Shown: positions 15,518-23,852 of the stretch, in pieces
How the letters are laid out: each line of letters begins with the position of its first letter
How positions within the stretch are numbered: position 1 is the first letter of the stretch
Source of the DNA: JBOFLO01 sp051657905
Lineage (GTDB): Bacteria; Patescibacteriota; Gracilibacteria; UBA1369
DNA: 27,629 bases
Reading direction: 5' to 3'
Assembly (NCBI GenBank): GCA_051657905.1
Contig: JBOFLO010000030.1
Coordinates: 1-27,629 of the forward strand
Program-made: the position numbers and the translations under genes
The notes under the pieces: generated by a model
What the model was told of the DNA's origin: nothing
The model's database searches: none
The model's input: the letters and a program-made list of their open reading frames with translations, nothing else

Positions 15518-18391
15518 ATGGAAAATCGAAATTCCAACCCTGATTTGGCTAATATATCGCAAAATTACACCACTTTGCATTTGGGCGATGCTGCCATCTC
15601 TGCCATTGAAAACTGGGAAATTTTAGCTGCCGCTTTAAGGAACGCTAGCCCTGAGCAAGGTTTGTCTGGCGATTTAGCTAAAAACTATACAGATTATCTA
15701 GATTCTATTAATGAAGCTATTCAATGGTATTCCAGTCATCCATCTAGATTTGTCCAAATCAAAACATTTCTTCAACAAAGTTTCCAAAATCTCTATGCTA
15801 CAAAGCAGACTTTTCTCAGTTTGGATCAAGAAGATTTCTTTTACGAAAGTTTGTCTAGAATTGGAATTGGTGTGACTGCTTTTAATAAATCGGATTTTGA
15901 AAATATTTTTTTAGATAAAATTAAGGCATTCCGCCAAAGTCAAAGCGATATCTCCAGTATTCAAAATGATCAAAACAGTTTGTCTACTACAGCCGCATCT
16001 GGTTTATACAGAAAAATCGCAGATCCTAACACTGGAAGTTTGAAGGATGTCACAACCACTAATGGGCAACATTCAGGTAATGGTTTTGCTGCAGTTTTTG
16101 AGGATGAACCAACTAATCCCGAACGTTTCGATTCTGAAGTTACTGTTATTAAATCCTCTCCTGTTGGCCAAAGAAAGCCTAAAAAGGTTGAAACCATCAT
16201 GGGCTTAGGTGATGAAGAAAGTGATCCTGTGAACAGAGCCAGAGTTCGCCGAAGAGCAGCTTCTCGACGTGCTCTTACTTTTCAGGGACTCGGTGCCATA
16301 AACCCTGATCATAATGACCGTCCAACACCTATTCAACCAATACCAATTACCGCTCCATCAGGCTCAAGACCAAGCACTATTCAAGAATCTGTAGAGCAGG
16401 CCGTAAAAGCAGTAGGAAGAACAATAACTAGAACTTTCCCTGCGGTTCAAAGCGATGTCCCGGCAGAAGCTGGTTTTAGTTTTCCAAAGGATTCTCAAGC
16501 CACCATGCATAGCATCCCTACTGAAGCTTTATTACATGCCGCCGGTCTTGATAAATCAAAAATTGACCTAGACGAGCCAACTACAGTAGATGAAACAGTT
16601 TCAACAAAACAAGAAATTTCAGTCGAAGAAAAAGCACCAGTTAGCCGTAAATCTCTTGTAACTTCCAATTCTCAAGCAAGTTTTGCTGATCATATTGAAG
16701 ATATTCATATTGGCGCTCAGCCAGAAGGCTCTCTCCCTCCAGAAAGTAAGGTGATATTTGATCCAAATCGAATCTCTCAACCAAATATTGAGCAATCTAC
16801 TCCAAAAGTAGAAAGAGATTCTAGCTCAAAATTGCCCTTCGCTCCCACTCTTTTAGATCCAGCTACAATTAATGCTGGAGATCTTCAGCACCCACCTTTA
16901 ATTCCTCAAGATCTACCTCTTGAAAGTGTTTCTCCATGGAGTAATCGTTCAAAGATGGCCGTATTGATGCATGAAGTCGATCCGATTAGTCACCCGACTA
17001 CCCAGCCTATTAGTCAAAATCAACAAGAAGTTGAGAAATTGCTGCAGGACAACAAAGTAGCAAGCCCTATGGACTACCTACGCAGCCTACCGTCTAGTCA
17101 CTTTGATCACCCAACTGAACAGTCACAAGTTAAAAAGGGCTTCTGGAAGTCACTCAAAGAGTCTGCCAAAGAAACTTGGAATTCTGCTAAAAAAAGCCTC
17201 TCCAATTTCAGCGAATCTATTGGACGCAAATTCAAAAAAGCAGTTCCAATTGCTATTGGAGCCGCAGCCGTAATTGGTGGTTTATTCTTTGCTTTCAAAA
17301 AGGATGCTGTTCAAAATGATAAACATACTGATCAAACTAATATTAATACTGCGCCGTCTGCTGTTAATTCGACAGAAAATAGGGTGGAAGCTCCTGCCCC
17401 AAAATCAGTGGTTAGCCCCAACCAAACTTCTGACAATTCTGAAAATACTATCTACAAAATAGATCAAGATAGCCCTGCCTTTCAGGCTTACGTTACTCGT
17501 TTAGAAAAACTTAAAGTCAGTGGTATCGCCAACATGATTAGGGAAATTGCTCCTCAAGTACAGCTTCGTCACGCCGCTACTTCAACTTTACAATCCAAAT
17601 ATCAAGCCAATAATCAGGATTTTTTAACCGGCGATGAATCAGTTGACCAGCAACGTGCTGAGATTTTCAAAGAATTCTTGGAAACTGCCTTGGAGGCCAA
17701 ATATTCTAATTCAGGCATCAATAATTTCGTTAAAGTACATCAAAGAATTTTCGATTTGTATTTGAGTGAAGGTACTTGGCGTCCTGAATGGAAGGAAACC
17801 AAAAATCTTTATGATGCTTTTGTTCAGCCTTTGAAATTGCAAAAGGAAGCGGATATTGCCGGCTTCAAACCAAACTCAGATTTGAGCGAGAACGATGCTT
17901 TGCGTGCTATTAAAAAATCAGTTCCAAGTTTTTACGAATTTTATCAGCAAGCCATTGATCAAATGGATGAAGATCCGTCTGAATACAATGATCTTAATTC
18001 CATTTCCACCAAAACTTGTCAAAAAATCAAATTGGTAATTGATGCCTACGTTGGCAGCCCAGATCGCAAAAATGGAGGTTATTTCGTCCACAATGCTTGG
18101 TGCGCCGACCCCTCTCGTGAAGGCTTATTTAAAGAAAGTTTGAGAAAAACAGTTCCTGTTCGTAAATCCCTTGGTAGCTCAACCAAGCCTATTAACTATA
18201 CTCCAAAAGCCACTCCAGCTACTCAACCAAAACATACTTACAATCAAAGTAAGTCAAATTCAATCAATAAAACAGCACAATTAAAAACGCCTACTCAAAA
18301 ATCCTCCACCCTTAGAGATGCTGATGCACTTAAACAGCAAATTCCTATGTACTCTTGGAGAGAAATTCTTAAAGGATATTTCTGGGGATAG
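15518..18391 (+). CDS. large membrane-anchored protein of unknown function
   Basis: 957 residues; I recognise no family. Residues 1-145 are a helical, Trp/Phe/Tyr-containing domain without a signal peptide. Residues about 150-535 are low-complexity (Ser/Pro/Thr/Glu-rich, many QP, TP and SP pairs) and probably disordered. Residues 540-572 are basic and amphipathic (GFWKSLKESAKETWNSAKKS), leading into one membrane helix near 574-594 (AVPIAIGAAAVIGGLFFAF). A Thr/Asn/Pro linker (600-645) is followed by a folded-looking helical domain (about 645-880) with the cysteine-containing segments STKTCQKIK and HNAWCADP. The tail (880-957) is polar and ends in an aromatic patch (MYSWREILKGYFWG). Topology: either an N-terminal cytoplasmic and C-terminal external domain, or the reverse. 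It has its own promoter and sits between recJ and an NrnA-like gene without obvious functional linkage. Confidence 0.85.
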   Translation: MENRNSNPDLANISQNYTTLHLGDAAISAIENWEILAAALRNASPEQGLSGDLAKNYTDYLDSINEAIQWYSSHPSRFVQIKTFLQQSFQNLYATKQTFLSLDQEDFFYESLSRIGIGVTAFNKSDFENIFLDKIKAFRQSQSDISSIQNDQNSLSTTAASGLYRKIADPNTGSLKDVTTTNGQHSGNGFAAVFEDEPTNPERFDSEVTVIKSSPVGQRKPKKVETIMGLGDEESDPVNRARVRRRAASRRALTFQGLGAINPDHNDRPTPIQPIPITAPSGSRPSTIQESVEQAVKAVGRTITRTFPAVQSDVPAEAGFSFPKDSQATMHSIPTEALLHAAGLDKSKIDLDEPTTVDETVSTKQEISVEEKAPVSRKSLVTSNSQASFADHIEDIHIGAQPEGSLPPESKVIFDPNRISQPNIEQSTPKVERDSSSKLPFAPTLLDPATINAGDLQHPPLIPQDLPLESVSPWSNRSKMAVLMHEVDPISHPTTQPISQNQQEVEKLLQDNKVASPMDYLRSLPSSHFDHPTEQSQVKKGFWKSLKESAKETWNSAKKSLSNFSESIGRKFKKAVPIAIGAAAVIGGLFFAFKKDAVQNDKHTDQTNINTAPSAVNSTENRVEAPAPKSVVSPNQTSDNSENTIYKIDQDSPAFQAYVTRLEKLKVSGIANMIREIAPQVQLRHAATSTLQSKYQANNQDFLTGDESVDQQRAEIFKEFLETALEAKYSNSGINNFVKVHQRIFDLYLSEGTWRPEWKETKNLYDAFVQPLKLQKEADIAGFKPNSDLSENDALRAIKKSVPSFYEFYQQAIDQMDEDPSEYNDLNSISTKTCQKIKLVIDAYVGSPDRKNGGYFVHNAWCADPSREGLFKESLRKTVPVRKSLGSSTKPINYTPKATPATQPKHTYNQSKSNSINKTAQLKTPTQKSSTLRDADALKQQIPMYSWREILKGYFWG

Positions 18392-18427
18392 TAATCAATG
18401 CTCTTCCCGAAAACCACTCTTAGGGCT

Positions 18428-18456
18428 TTGACAAAAATGCTAAAAAGTTGTAAAAT
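18428..18456 (+). promoter_or_regulatory. promoter of the DHH phosphoesterase gene
   Basis: Near-consensus: -35 TTGACA (18428-18433), exactly 17 bp, -10 TAAAAT (18451-18456). Predicted start near 18463, about 36 nt before the ATG at 18499. The best sigma-70-type match in the window. Confidence 0.85.
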
Positions 18457-18498
18457 AAAAAGATTGTAATTGCCTAATTTTGCTTATCCACAGGTTTA

Positions 18499-19845
18499 AT
18501 GAATAGAAATCAACAGGACATAATTAACATGATTGAAAGTAGTCAGAATATTCTGATTATGCCCTCTACTCCAGTAGATGGAGATTCTATTGGTTCATCA
18601 TTAGCCCTGTATTTGGGACTTAAAAAGCTTGGTAAACCGGTAACAGTAGTTTGTGCAGACCCGATTCCGGAAGTTTATCAATTTCTCCCAATGATGAATG
18701 CCATCACTGATGAATTTACTCCAAACCCGGACTTCATCGTCACCCTAGATACCGCTAATTCTGAAATAGATTCGATTCAAAGCCACTTGGAGAACAATAA
18801 GGTGAATATAATCATCACAGCTAAAAAGGGCCGCTTTAGCGCCAATAATGTTAGTTTCAGCCATGGCCCGAATAAGTATGATTTGTTAATCACAGTAGAT
18901 ACCGCCTCTTTGCAACAATTAGGACGTTTCTATTTTGATAATGTACCACTTTTTACCGAAATCCCCGTTATTAATATCGACCATCACGCCTCCAATGAAA
19001 GATTCGGTCGTATTAATCATGTCGATATCATGAGCTCTTCCACCACCGAAATGATCCAGAGTATTCTGGAAGAATTGGAGGAAAAGCATTCCAAAGAGCT
19101 TATTGATGCTGAAGTGGCTACTCTTTTAATGGCCGGGATTATTACCGATACAGGTTCATTCCAACATTCCAACACCACCCCTCGCTCCTTTTCCAATGCG
19201 GCCAAACTAATCCGCCGTGGGGCCCGCCAACAAGAAATCATCCAGCATGTCTATAAAACCAAACATCTCAGTACATTGCGTTTATGGGGAAGAGTTTTAA
19301 GCAATATCAAAGTTGAAAAACCATATCGTTTCCTTTGGTCAGTGATTACTAAAAAGGACTTTATGGAAACTGCTAGTAAAGCAGATGAAACCGGTAATAT
19401 TATTGATGAATTAATGTCCAATGCACCGGATACTGATATCGTTCTCTTGCTTAAAGAAAAAGAGGGTAATGTCCTTTCTGGATCCGTCCGCGTTTTAAAT
19501 GACCAAGTCGATGCCAGTGAAATAGCCGCCCATTTTGGCGGTGGCGGGCATACTAAAGCCGCCGGTTTCAAAGTCAAAGACAGCGATTTCGAAAAAGCAG
19601 GCCCAGTAATTATTGAACATATCAAACATTACCAAGCCACTCGCCTAAAACTAAACCCCGACCTAAATCAAAATAATATTCCTGAAGAAACTCCTCCTCA
19701 AACCGGCGCTTCCAAAGTAACTCTTTCCAATTCCAAATCAATTCCAACCGCCGATTCTTCCACCCCCGCCACAAAATCCATTTCAAAAAACTCCACTCAA
19801 AGCGAGCGCCTAGAACCCGGAACACTCTACAAATTTGAATCCTAA
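18499..19845 (+). CDS. NrnA-like DHH/DHHA1 phosphoesterase
   Basis: 448 residues. NrnA-type enzymes degrade nano-RNAs, pAp or linear dinucleotides. DHH motifs: VDGDSIGSSLAL (26-37), LITVDTA (130-136), NIDHHAS (159-165), GIITDTGSF (213-221); the DHHA1 domain ends with GGGGHTKAAGF near 347-357. Two oddities. The His that normally precedes motif I by four residues (H...DxD) is Ser here (MPSTPVDGD). About 50 residues are inserted before motif II, with a second IVTLDTA at 80-86 and an NIIITAKKGRFS strand, a form I associate with Patescibacteria proteins. A polar Ser/Thr/Pro tail follows residue 385. Substrate cannot be fixed from sequence. Its stop overlaps the convergent gene by 4 bp. Confidence 0.85.
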   Translation: MNRNQQDIINMIESSQNILIMPSTPVDGDSIGSSLALYLGLKKLGKPVTVVCADPIPEVYQFLPMMNAITDEFTPNPDFIVTLDTANSEIDSIQSHLENNKVNIIITAKKGRFSANNVSFSHGPNKYDLLITVDTASLQQLGRFYFDNVPLFTEIPVINIDHHASNERFGRINHVDIMSSSTTEMIQSILEELEEKHSKELIDAEVATLLMAGIITDTGSFQHSNTTPRSFSNAAKLIRRGARQQEIIQHVYKTKHLSTLRLWGRVLSNIKVEKPYRFLWSVITKKDFMETASKADETGNIIDELMSNAPDTDIVLLLKEKEGNVLSGSVRVLNDQVDASEIAAHFGGGGHTKAAGFKVKDSDFEKAGPVIIEHIKHYQATRLKLNPDLNQNNIPEETPPQTGASKVTLSNSKSIPTADSSTPATKSISKNSTQSERLEPGTLYKFES

Positions 19846-20498
19846 GATTTCAAATAATCTCTTAATAAAAGGGGATAGTCGGTAATTATTCCATCCAATT
19901 TCAACTTTACGGCCTGATCCCAGTGTTTTTCCTTATTGGCAACATATACAAAAACTTTATAATTTTTCGCTCTGGCAAAATTTATTTTGCTTTTGTTAAT
20001 CACAGCTAAAGAAAAAATCATATATTCTGGCTTAATCTTTTTTGCTACATAATTTTTCAGTAATTTCCACATCACATTCATGCCAATCAAAATCCCAATT
20101 TTCCCTTTATAGCCAATCTTTCTTAATTGGCTCAAAACAAAAGGATTATAAGAAATCACCACCACCTTTTCTTCCAATCCATATTTTTTAATCACATCCA
20201 AAAAGGTCTGAGCATAGAACTTGCGGGTCAGAGTTAAGGTTTTCAATTCACAGTAAATAACTGTGTCTTCAGGCAAAATTTTAATAATTTTCTCAAAGAA
20301 ATTTTTCTTAACTCTGGGATGATGCAAATAATCATGCTCCAGAAAAAATGTTTTAGAAAAATGACTCATCCGAATATCCATCTCAATCGACTTAATGTCA
20401 TTTTTCAAAGCAAAATAAAAAGCATCCAGAGTATTTTCCTTATAAACTCCTTTGCTTCCCCCTCGATGAGCCACAATTTCAATTTTAGAATTTTTCAC
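19842..20498 (-). CDS. glycerophosphodiester phosphodiesterase family protein
   Basis: 218 residues, at the short end of the GDPD family. TIM-barrel signature residues are present: VAHRGG (His11, Arg12), KENTLDAF (Glu21), IEMDI (Glu39, Asp41), EHD (His55), CELK (Glu84, Lys86) and the closing DGIITDYPL. Such enzymes cleave glycerophosphodiesters to glycerol-3-phosphate and an alcohol; no signal peptide is seen, so it is cytoplasmic. The start codon is GTG, overlapping the TAG of the upstream lipoprotein gene by one base (TAGTG), so the two are likely translationally coupled. It could scavenge lipid head groups, but the natural substrate is unknown. Confidence 0.88.
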   Translation of the reverse strand: MKNSKIEIVAHRGGSKGVYKENTLDAFYFALKNDIKSIEMDIRMSHFSKTFFLEHDYLHHPRVKKNFFEKIIKILPEDTVIYCELKTLTLTRKFYAQTFLDVIKKYGLEEKVVVISYNPFVLSQLRKIGYKGKIGILIGMNVMWKLLKNYVAKKIKPEYMIFSLAVINKSKINFARAKNYKVFVYVANKEKHWDQAVKLKLDGIITDYPLLLRDYLKS

Positions 20499-20767
20499 TA
20501 TTCAGTCTTAAGAGGGAGAGTAAGTCGAATATCTTCTTCTTGCGTCACAGCCTGCGGGCTTTCCTCAGTGTCAGCAGGTGGCGGAGTATTTGGTCCTTTT
20601 ACATCCGGTGGATTGCTCGGACCATTGCTAAATGGCACTCCCAATTTTTCTTCATTATTATTGGTCTCAGTGCTTTGATTATTAATTTCAGGCTGTTCAA
20701 CATTTGTTTGGCAACCGGTTAATATCATTGAGAAACACAAAATCGCTGCTAAAATTAAATTTTTCAT
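20498..20767 (-). CDS. small predicted lipoprotein
   Basis: 89 residues. A lipoprotein signal is clear: MKNLILAAILCFSMILTGC with lipobox LTGC, so Cys19 would be lipidated after cleavage. The mature part is short, polar and Asn/Pro/Glu/Thr-rich (e.g. NGPSNPPDVKGPNTPPP) without a recognisable domain, probably a disordered surface tether. It is followed by the GDPD gene with a one-base overlap. Unknown function. Confidence 0.75.
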   Translation of the reverse strand: MKNLILAAILCFSMILTGCQTNVEQPEINNQSTETNNNEEKLGVPFSNGPSNPPDVKGPNTPPPADTEESPQAVTQEEDIRLTLPLKTE

Positions 20768-20802
20768 ATTGCTTTTAATTTACCCATCTAAAATCCTCGC
20801 CC

Positions 20803-20832
20803 AGTATATAAAATAAATTCGGAAATTTCCAA
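20803..20832 (-). promoter_or_regulatory. candidate promoter of the lipoprotein-GDPD pair
   Basis: Minus strand: -35 TTGGAA (20832-20827), 18 bp, -10 TATACT (20808-20803), about 35 bp before the ATG at 20767. Moderate match; the 66-bp gap after the SLH gene makes a separate start plausible. Confidence 0.35.
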
Positions 20833-20833
20833 T

Positions 20834-22216
20834 TTAAAAATTACTGACCCGGCCTTCTTTCAGTGCTAAAGCCGTTTTTGAATCTCTTTCATATTTTAAA
20901 GTAATATCCAATTGCCCAGAATAATAATAATCAATTGGGCCAGTTCCAATACCAATAGTATCAGTTTCAATCACAATACTTTCTCCAAGCATCTCCAAAG
21001 CTTTTGCTCCCTCGCCCTTTACCAACAGTAACTTTCTCACTTCAGATAGCAATTTTTCTTCATCTTCATAAACCTGATTTGCTCCAGCACTTAAACAATT
21101 TGTTTCTTCATTGGCAGCACTTGAAGCCCTAACACTACCTAAAATATAACGAATTTGTTCATTCAAATAAGCACTCAAAACTCCATCCCCACTTTGCCCA
21201 TAAATCACTAAAATTTTCCCATCCGGCATTTCAAAGTAACTATCCCGTAGTCCGCTACTAGCCAAAGTTACTGATCCATAAGGCAATCCATTTAAATCTA
21301 AAAACTGTTTACTCGCCCCTTCTTCATACTCAATCCCATTCAAATAATCCGCCAATTTTAATTTTGAAGCATTTTCATCCACCGCAATCACCAATGACGC
21401 ACTATCCGGATAAACTCTGGCAAAACTAACCTGCCCATTAGCTTTATCCTGTTTCCATAATACAAATTGTCCATTATAGCTTGATTTCTCCCAATCCTGC
21501 GGATATTTCAGTCTATAGCCCGCTGTAAAGTTATTACAAGCCGGCCAATTCTGACTTAAAGGAAATTTATCCAAATTATTTTCCCCCGCTAGCATCAATC
21601 TATAAATCACTTCAGCAAATTCTCCTCTGGTAATATTTTCGCCCGCTCGCAAATTCAAATCCTCAGTTGGCTCTAAAACCTGCTTATTAAGCAAGAATTC
21701 CACATATTTAAAATACCAATCAGAATTTTTTACATCCTCAAAAATCACTTTTTCTCCACTCGAATCAGCTATATCTCCATTTAAACCAACCGTAGCAATC
21801 TTCAAACTTTCCGCCACATTAATTGGGTTGGCCGGCTTAAAAGTCCCATCTTCATAACCTTCTACTATCGTGGTTTGAAAACCTCTTTTCACATAATCAA
21901 AAAACCAGTCCGAACTTTTCACATCCGCAAAAGCCATTTGCTCACTATTGCTATTTTGATCTGCCTTTTTCAAAACATCTCTACCAATAAACAAAATTTT
22001 TAATGCTTCAGCTCTATTAATTGTTTGCTCAGGCTTAAAAGTCCCATCCTCATAACCTTTTATCACACCTTTTACCTTTAAGTACTCAATCGCCGGATAA
22101 TGCTGATGATTTGCTCCCACATCATTAAAGCTGGCTGCCTGAGCACCTAAGCCCAGAGGCAATAAACCACCTGCCAAGCTGATTAACAGCATTTTTCCTA
22201 ATAATTTTTTCATCAA
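20834..22216 (-). CDS. SLH-domain surface protein
   Basis: 460 residues. A signal peptide (MMKKLLGKMLLISLAGGLLPLG, cleavage near AQA27) is followed by three S-layer homology repeats: about 28-75 (FNDVGANHQHYPAIEYLKVKGVIKGYEDGTF is the full first half, read here as motif only), 94-140 (FADVKSSDWFFDYV, GYEDGTFKP) and 157-205 (FEDVKNSDWYFKYV, ITRGEFAEVIYR; its GYEDGTF motif is degenerate as LEPTEDLNL). SLH domains bind secondary cell-wall polymers. The C-terminal part (about 225-460) begins with a GYRLKYPQDW segment like the first strand of PsbP/Mog1-type domains, uncertain. It is the last gene of the hisS-thioredoxin-dsbA operon, 3 bp behind the DsbA-like gene. Either Met of the MM start is possible. 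Confidence 0.88.
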   Translation of the reverse strand: MMKKLLGKMLLISLAGGLLPLGLGAQAASFNDVGANHQHYPAIEYLKVKGVIKGYEDGTFKPEQTINRAEALKILFIGRDVLKKADQNSNSEQMAFADVKSSDWFFDYVKRGFQTTIVEGYEDGTFKPANPINVAESLKIATVGLNGDIADSSGEKVIFEDVKNSDWYFKYVEFLLNKQVLEPTEDLNLRAGENITRGEFAEVIYRLMLAGENNLDKFPLSQNWPACNNFTAGYRLKYPQDWEKSSYNGQFVLWKQDKANGQVSFARVYPDSASLVIAVDENASKLKLADYLNGIEYEEGASKQFLDLNGLPYGSVTLASSGLRDSYFEMPDGKILVIYGQSGDGVLSAYLNEQIRYILGSVRASSAANEETNCLSAGANQVYEDEEKLLSEVRKLLLVKGEGAKALEMLGESIVIETDTIGIGTGPIDYYYSGQLDITLKYERDSKTALALKEGRVSNF

Positions 22217-22219
22217 AAA

Positions 22220-23422
22220 TTATTTAGCTAATTCTTCCTGTAAAATCTTTTCAAAATTTTCTTGTGGTAGGGCGCCTCCAACAAACTTCTTGTTGATAAA
22301 GAAACTAGGCGTTCCCATTACTCCGAAACTTTGTCCTTCCTGAGTTTGTCTGGTAATTTTTTCAGCATATTTTCCTTCCGCTACACATTGATTCAAAGCT
22401 TCTGCATTAACTTTAGCAACTACAGCAATATCGGCAAGCGCTTTGGTTACGCCCTCTTCAGTTGTATTGGCAGCCTGTACGGTAGCCAGAAAATCACTTT
22501 GACGATCAAACAAAGCATCAACCATTTGATCATATCTTCCTTGATCGGCCGAACACTCAGCCGCTTGAGCCAAAACTGAGTCAATCCCCCCACGATCAAA
22601 GTTTTTAGTTACAAAACTTACTTCCCCACCATAAGTAGTTTCCAATTCTCTCAAAACTGGATGCATTTGAGCGCAGTAACCACAAGTGAAGCTCACATAT
22701 TCAATCACTGTTACCTTCGCTCTTTCCGGATTAGCTCCACTAAATCTAGCATCCTCCACTGGTGGAGTTTGCAAGTATTCCATCCCCTCAGATTTAAAGA
22801 AAAATTCACCATTTTTATTTTCTACAGCAGAAGAAAATTCATAATACAAAGGATGTTTTTCAATATTGGCGTCAGTAATAAAAATCGGCAAATATTTGGC
22901 ATCAGTTCTTTCAATAATTTCCTGAGCTTCTAAGCTGTTTTTATCCACCCAAGTTGGAACAACCCTAGTATTTGGCAAATTAGTCTCAATATTTCCTAAA
23001 TAGTTTTCAATAGCTGATCTTTGTGTAGCTTCAGCTTCATTGTAAACAATTTTTAATTTCATCTCGAAGATTTCCGCATCAGCTTGCTGCTGAGAAGTTG
23101 TAGGATTAATGCCCACACTACCCGCTAAATTATTCAAATTTTGCTTGAAGTAAGCATTATTTTCATAAAGCAAAACCCCTGCCAACACAATTACCAAAAT
23201 CAAAGAAAGTAGAGGCCACCATGGAAAACTTTTTCTTTTCGCTTTCTTTTCATCAAGCTTATTTTCCAAAGTATGCATTTCCTCCATTACTTCATCCAAT
23301 TTTTCTTTCATCAAAGGCTCGGCTGCAACCTTGGTTGTCCTTGTTTTTTTAACAGTCGCTTTGCTGCGCGTTGAAGGTTTTTTTGTTTTTCCATTAGTAC
23401 TTGGAGTCTTTTTGGTAGGCAT
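22220..23422 (-). CDS. membrane-anchored DsbA-like thiol oxidoreductase
   Basis: 400 residues. Residues 1-62 are cytoplasmic, very Lys/Thr-rich at first (histone H1-like) and then a short coiled coil. A membrane helix lies at 67-86 (PWWPLLSLILVIVLAGVLLY). Residues 118-215 resemble a thioredoxin-like region without a CxxC. The DsbA-type domain (about 220-400) has CGYC at 247-250 after VTVIEYVSFT, and the cis-Pro loop GTPSFFINKKFVGG (Pro372). Such proteins introduce or isomerise disulfides in exported proteins. It is 8 bp downstream of a VKOR-type thioredoxin gene and 3 bp upstream of the SLH gene, so a redox relay serving surface proteins is likely. The redox direction cannot be proven from sequence. 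Confidence 0.9.
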   Translation of the reverse strand: MPTKKTPSTNGKTKKPSTRSKATVKKTRTTKVAAEPLMKEKLDEVMEEMHTLENKLDEKKAKRKSFPWWPLLSLILVIVLAGVLLYENNAYFKQNLNNLAGSVGINPTTSQQQADAEIFEMKLKIVYNEAEATQRSAIENYLGNIETNLPNTRVVPTWVDKNSLEAQEIIERTDAKYLPIFITDANIEKHPLYYEFSSAVENKNGEFFFKSEGMEYLQTPPVEDARFSGANPERAKVTVIEYVSFTCGYCAQMHPVLRELETTYGGEVSFVTKNFDRGGIDSVLAQAAECSADQGRYDQMVDALFDRQSDFLATVQAANTTEEGVTKALADIAVVAKVNAEALNQCVAEGKYAEKITRQTQEGQSFGVMGTPSFFINKKFVGGALPQENFEKILQEELAK

Positions 23423-23430
23423 ATTGGTTT

Positions 23431-23847
23431 TTAATTATTTGGTTGTGGGCAATTAGTTAATTGGCCTAATTGCTCAAAATTTTGTATTCCTATTGCTCTT
23501 TTTTCATTGATTTCCCAAACGGGATAAGCGCTTATTCCTTTGCTTTCACAAATTTCTTTTTCAAACTGACAATTCACATAATTCAACTCTTCAAACTGTG
23601 ATCCAAACATTTTTTTCTGTTGGCGGCAAAATTCACAGGTATTATCACCATACATTATTAAGCCACTTTCTTTCAAGCACATCACAAAATCTTCCCTAGT
23701 TGTTGTAAGAGTTTTATTGTCTCCCTCAACCTCATTTTCCTCCCATTGATTGGCCACCATTACTTTGAAACTAACCACAACCAAAACCATCACAATAAAA
23801 ATTTTCAGGAATTTATCGAGTTTTGGATTTAGTTTTTTTTTAGCCAT
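23431..23847 (-). CDS. membrane-anchored thioredoxin-like protein of the VKOR-associated type
   Basis: 138 residues. A basic N-terminus and membrane helix (about 13-32) precede a small thioredoxin domain with CEFC at 71-74 and the cis-Pro motif YPVW (Pro109). The pattern CLKESGLIMYGDNTCEFC, then QQKKMFG, a C...C pair (93, 100) and GISAYPVWEIN closely follows the thioredoxin domain fused to vitamin K epoxide reductase in cyanobacteria and plants (MYGAFWCxxCxxQKxxFG). There is no VKOR membrane domain in this gene or in the window, so it is a stand-alone version. Six Cys (57, 71, 74, 93, 100, 133) suggest extra disulfide relays. It is 5 bp after hisS and 8 bp before the DsbA-like gene. Confidence 0.85.
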   Translation of the reverse strand: MAKKKLNPKLDKFLKIFIVMVLVVVSFKVMVANQWEENEVEGDNKTLTTTREDFVMCLKESGLIMYGDNTCEFCRQQKKMFGSQFEELNYVNCQFEKEICESKGISAYPVWEINEKRAIGIQNFEQLGQLTNCPQPNN

Positions 23848-23852
23848 CAGTT

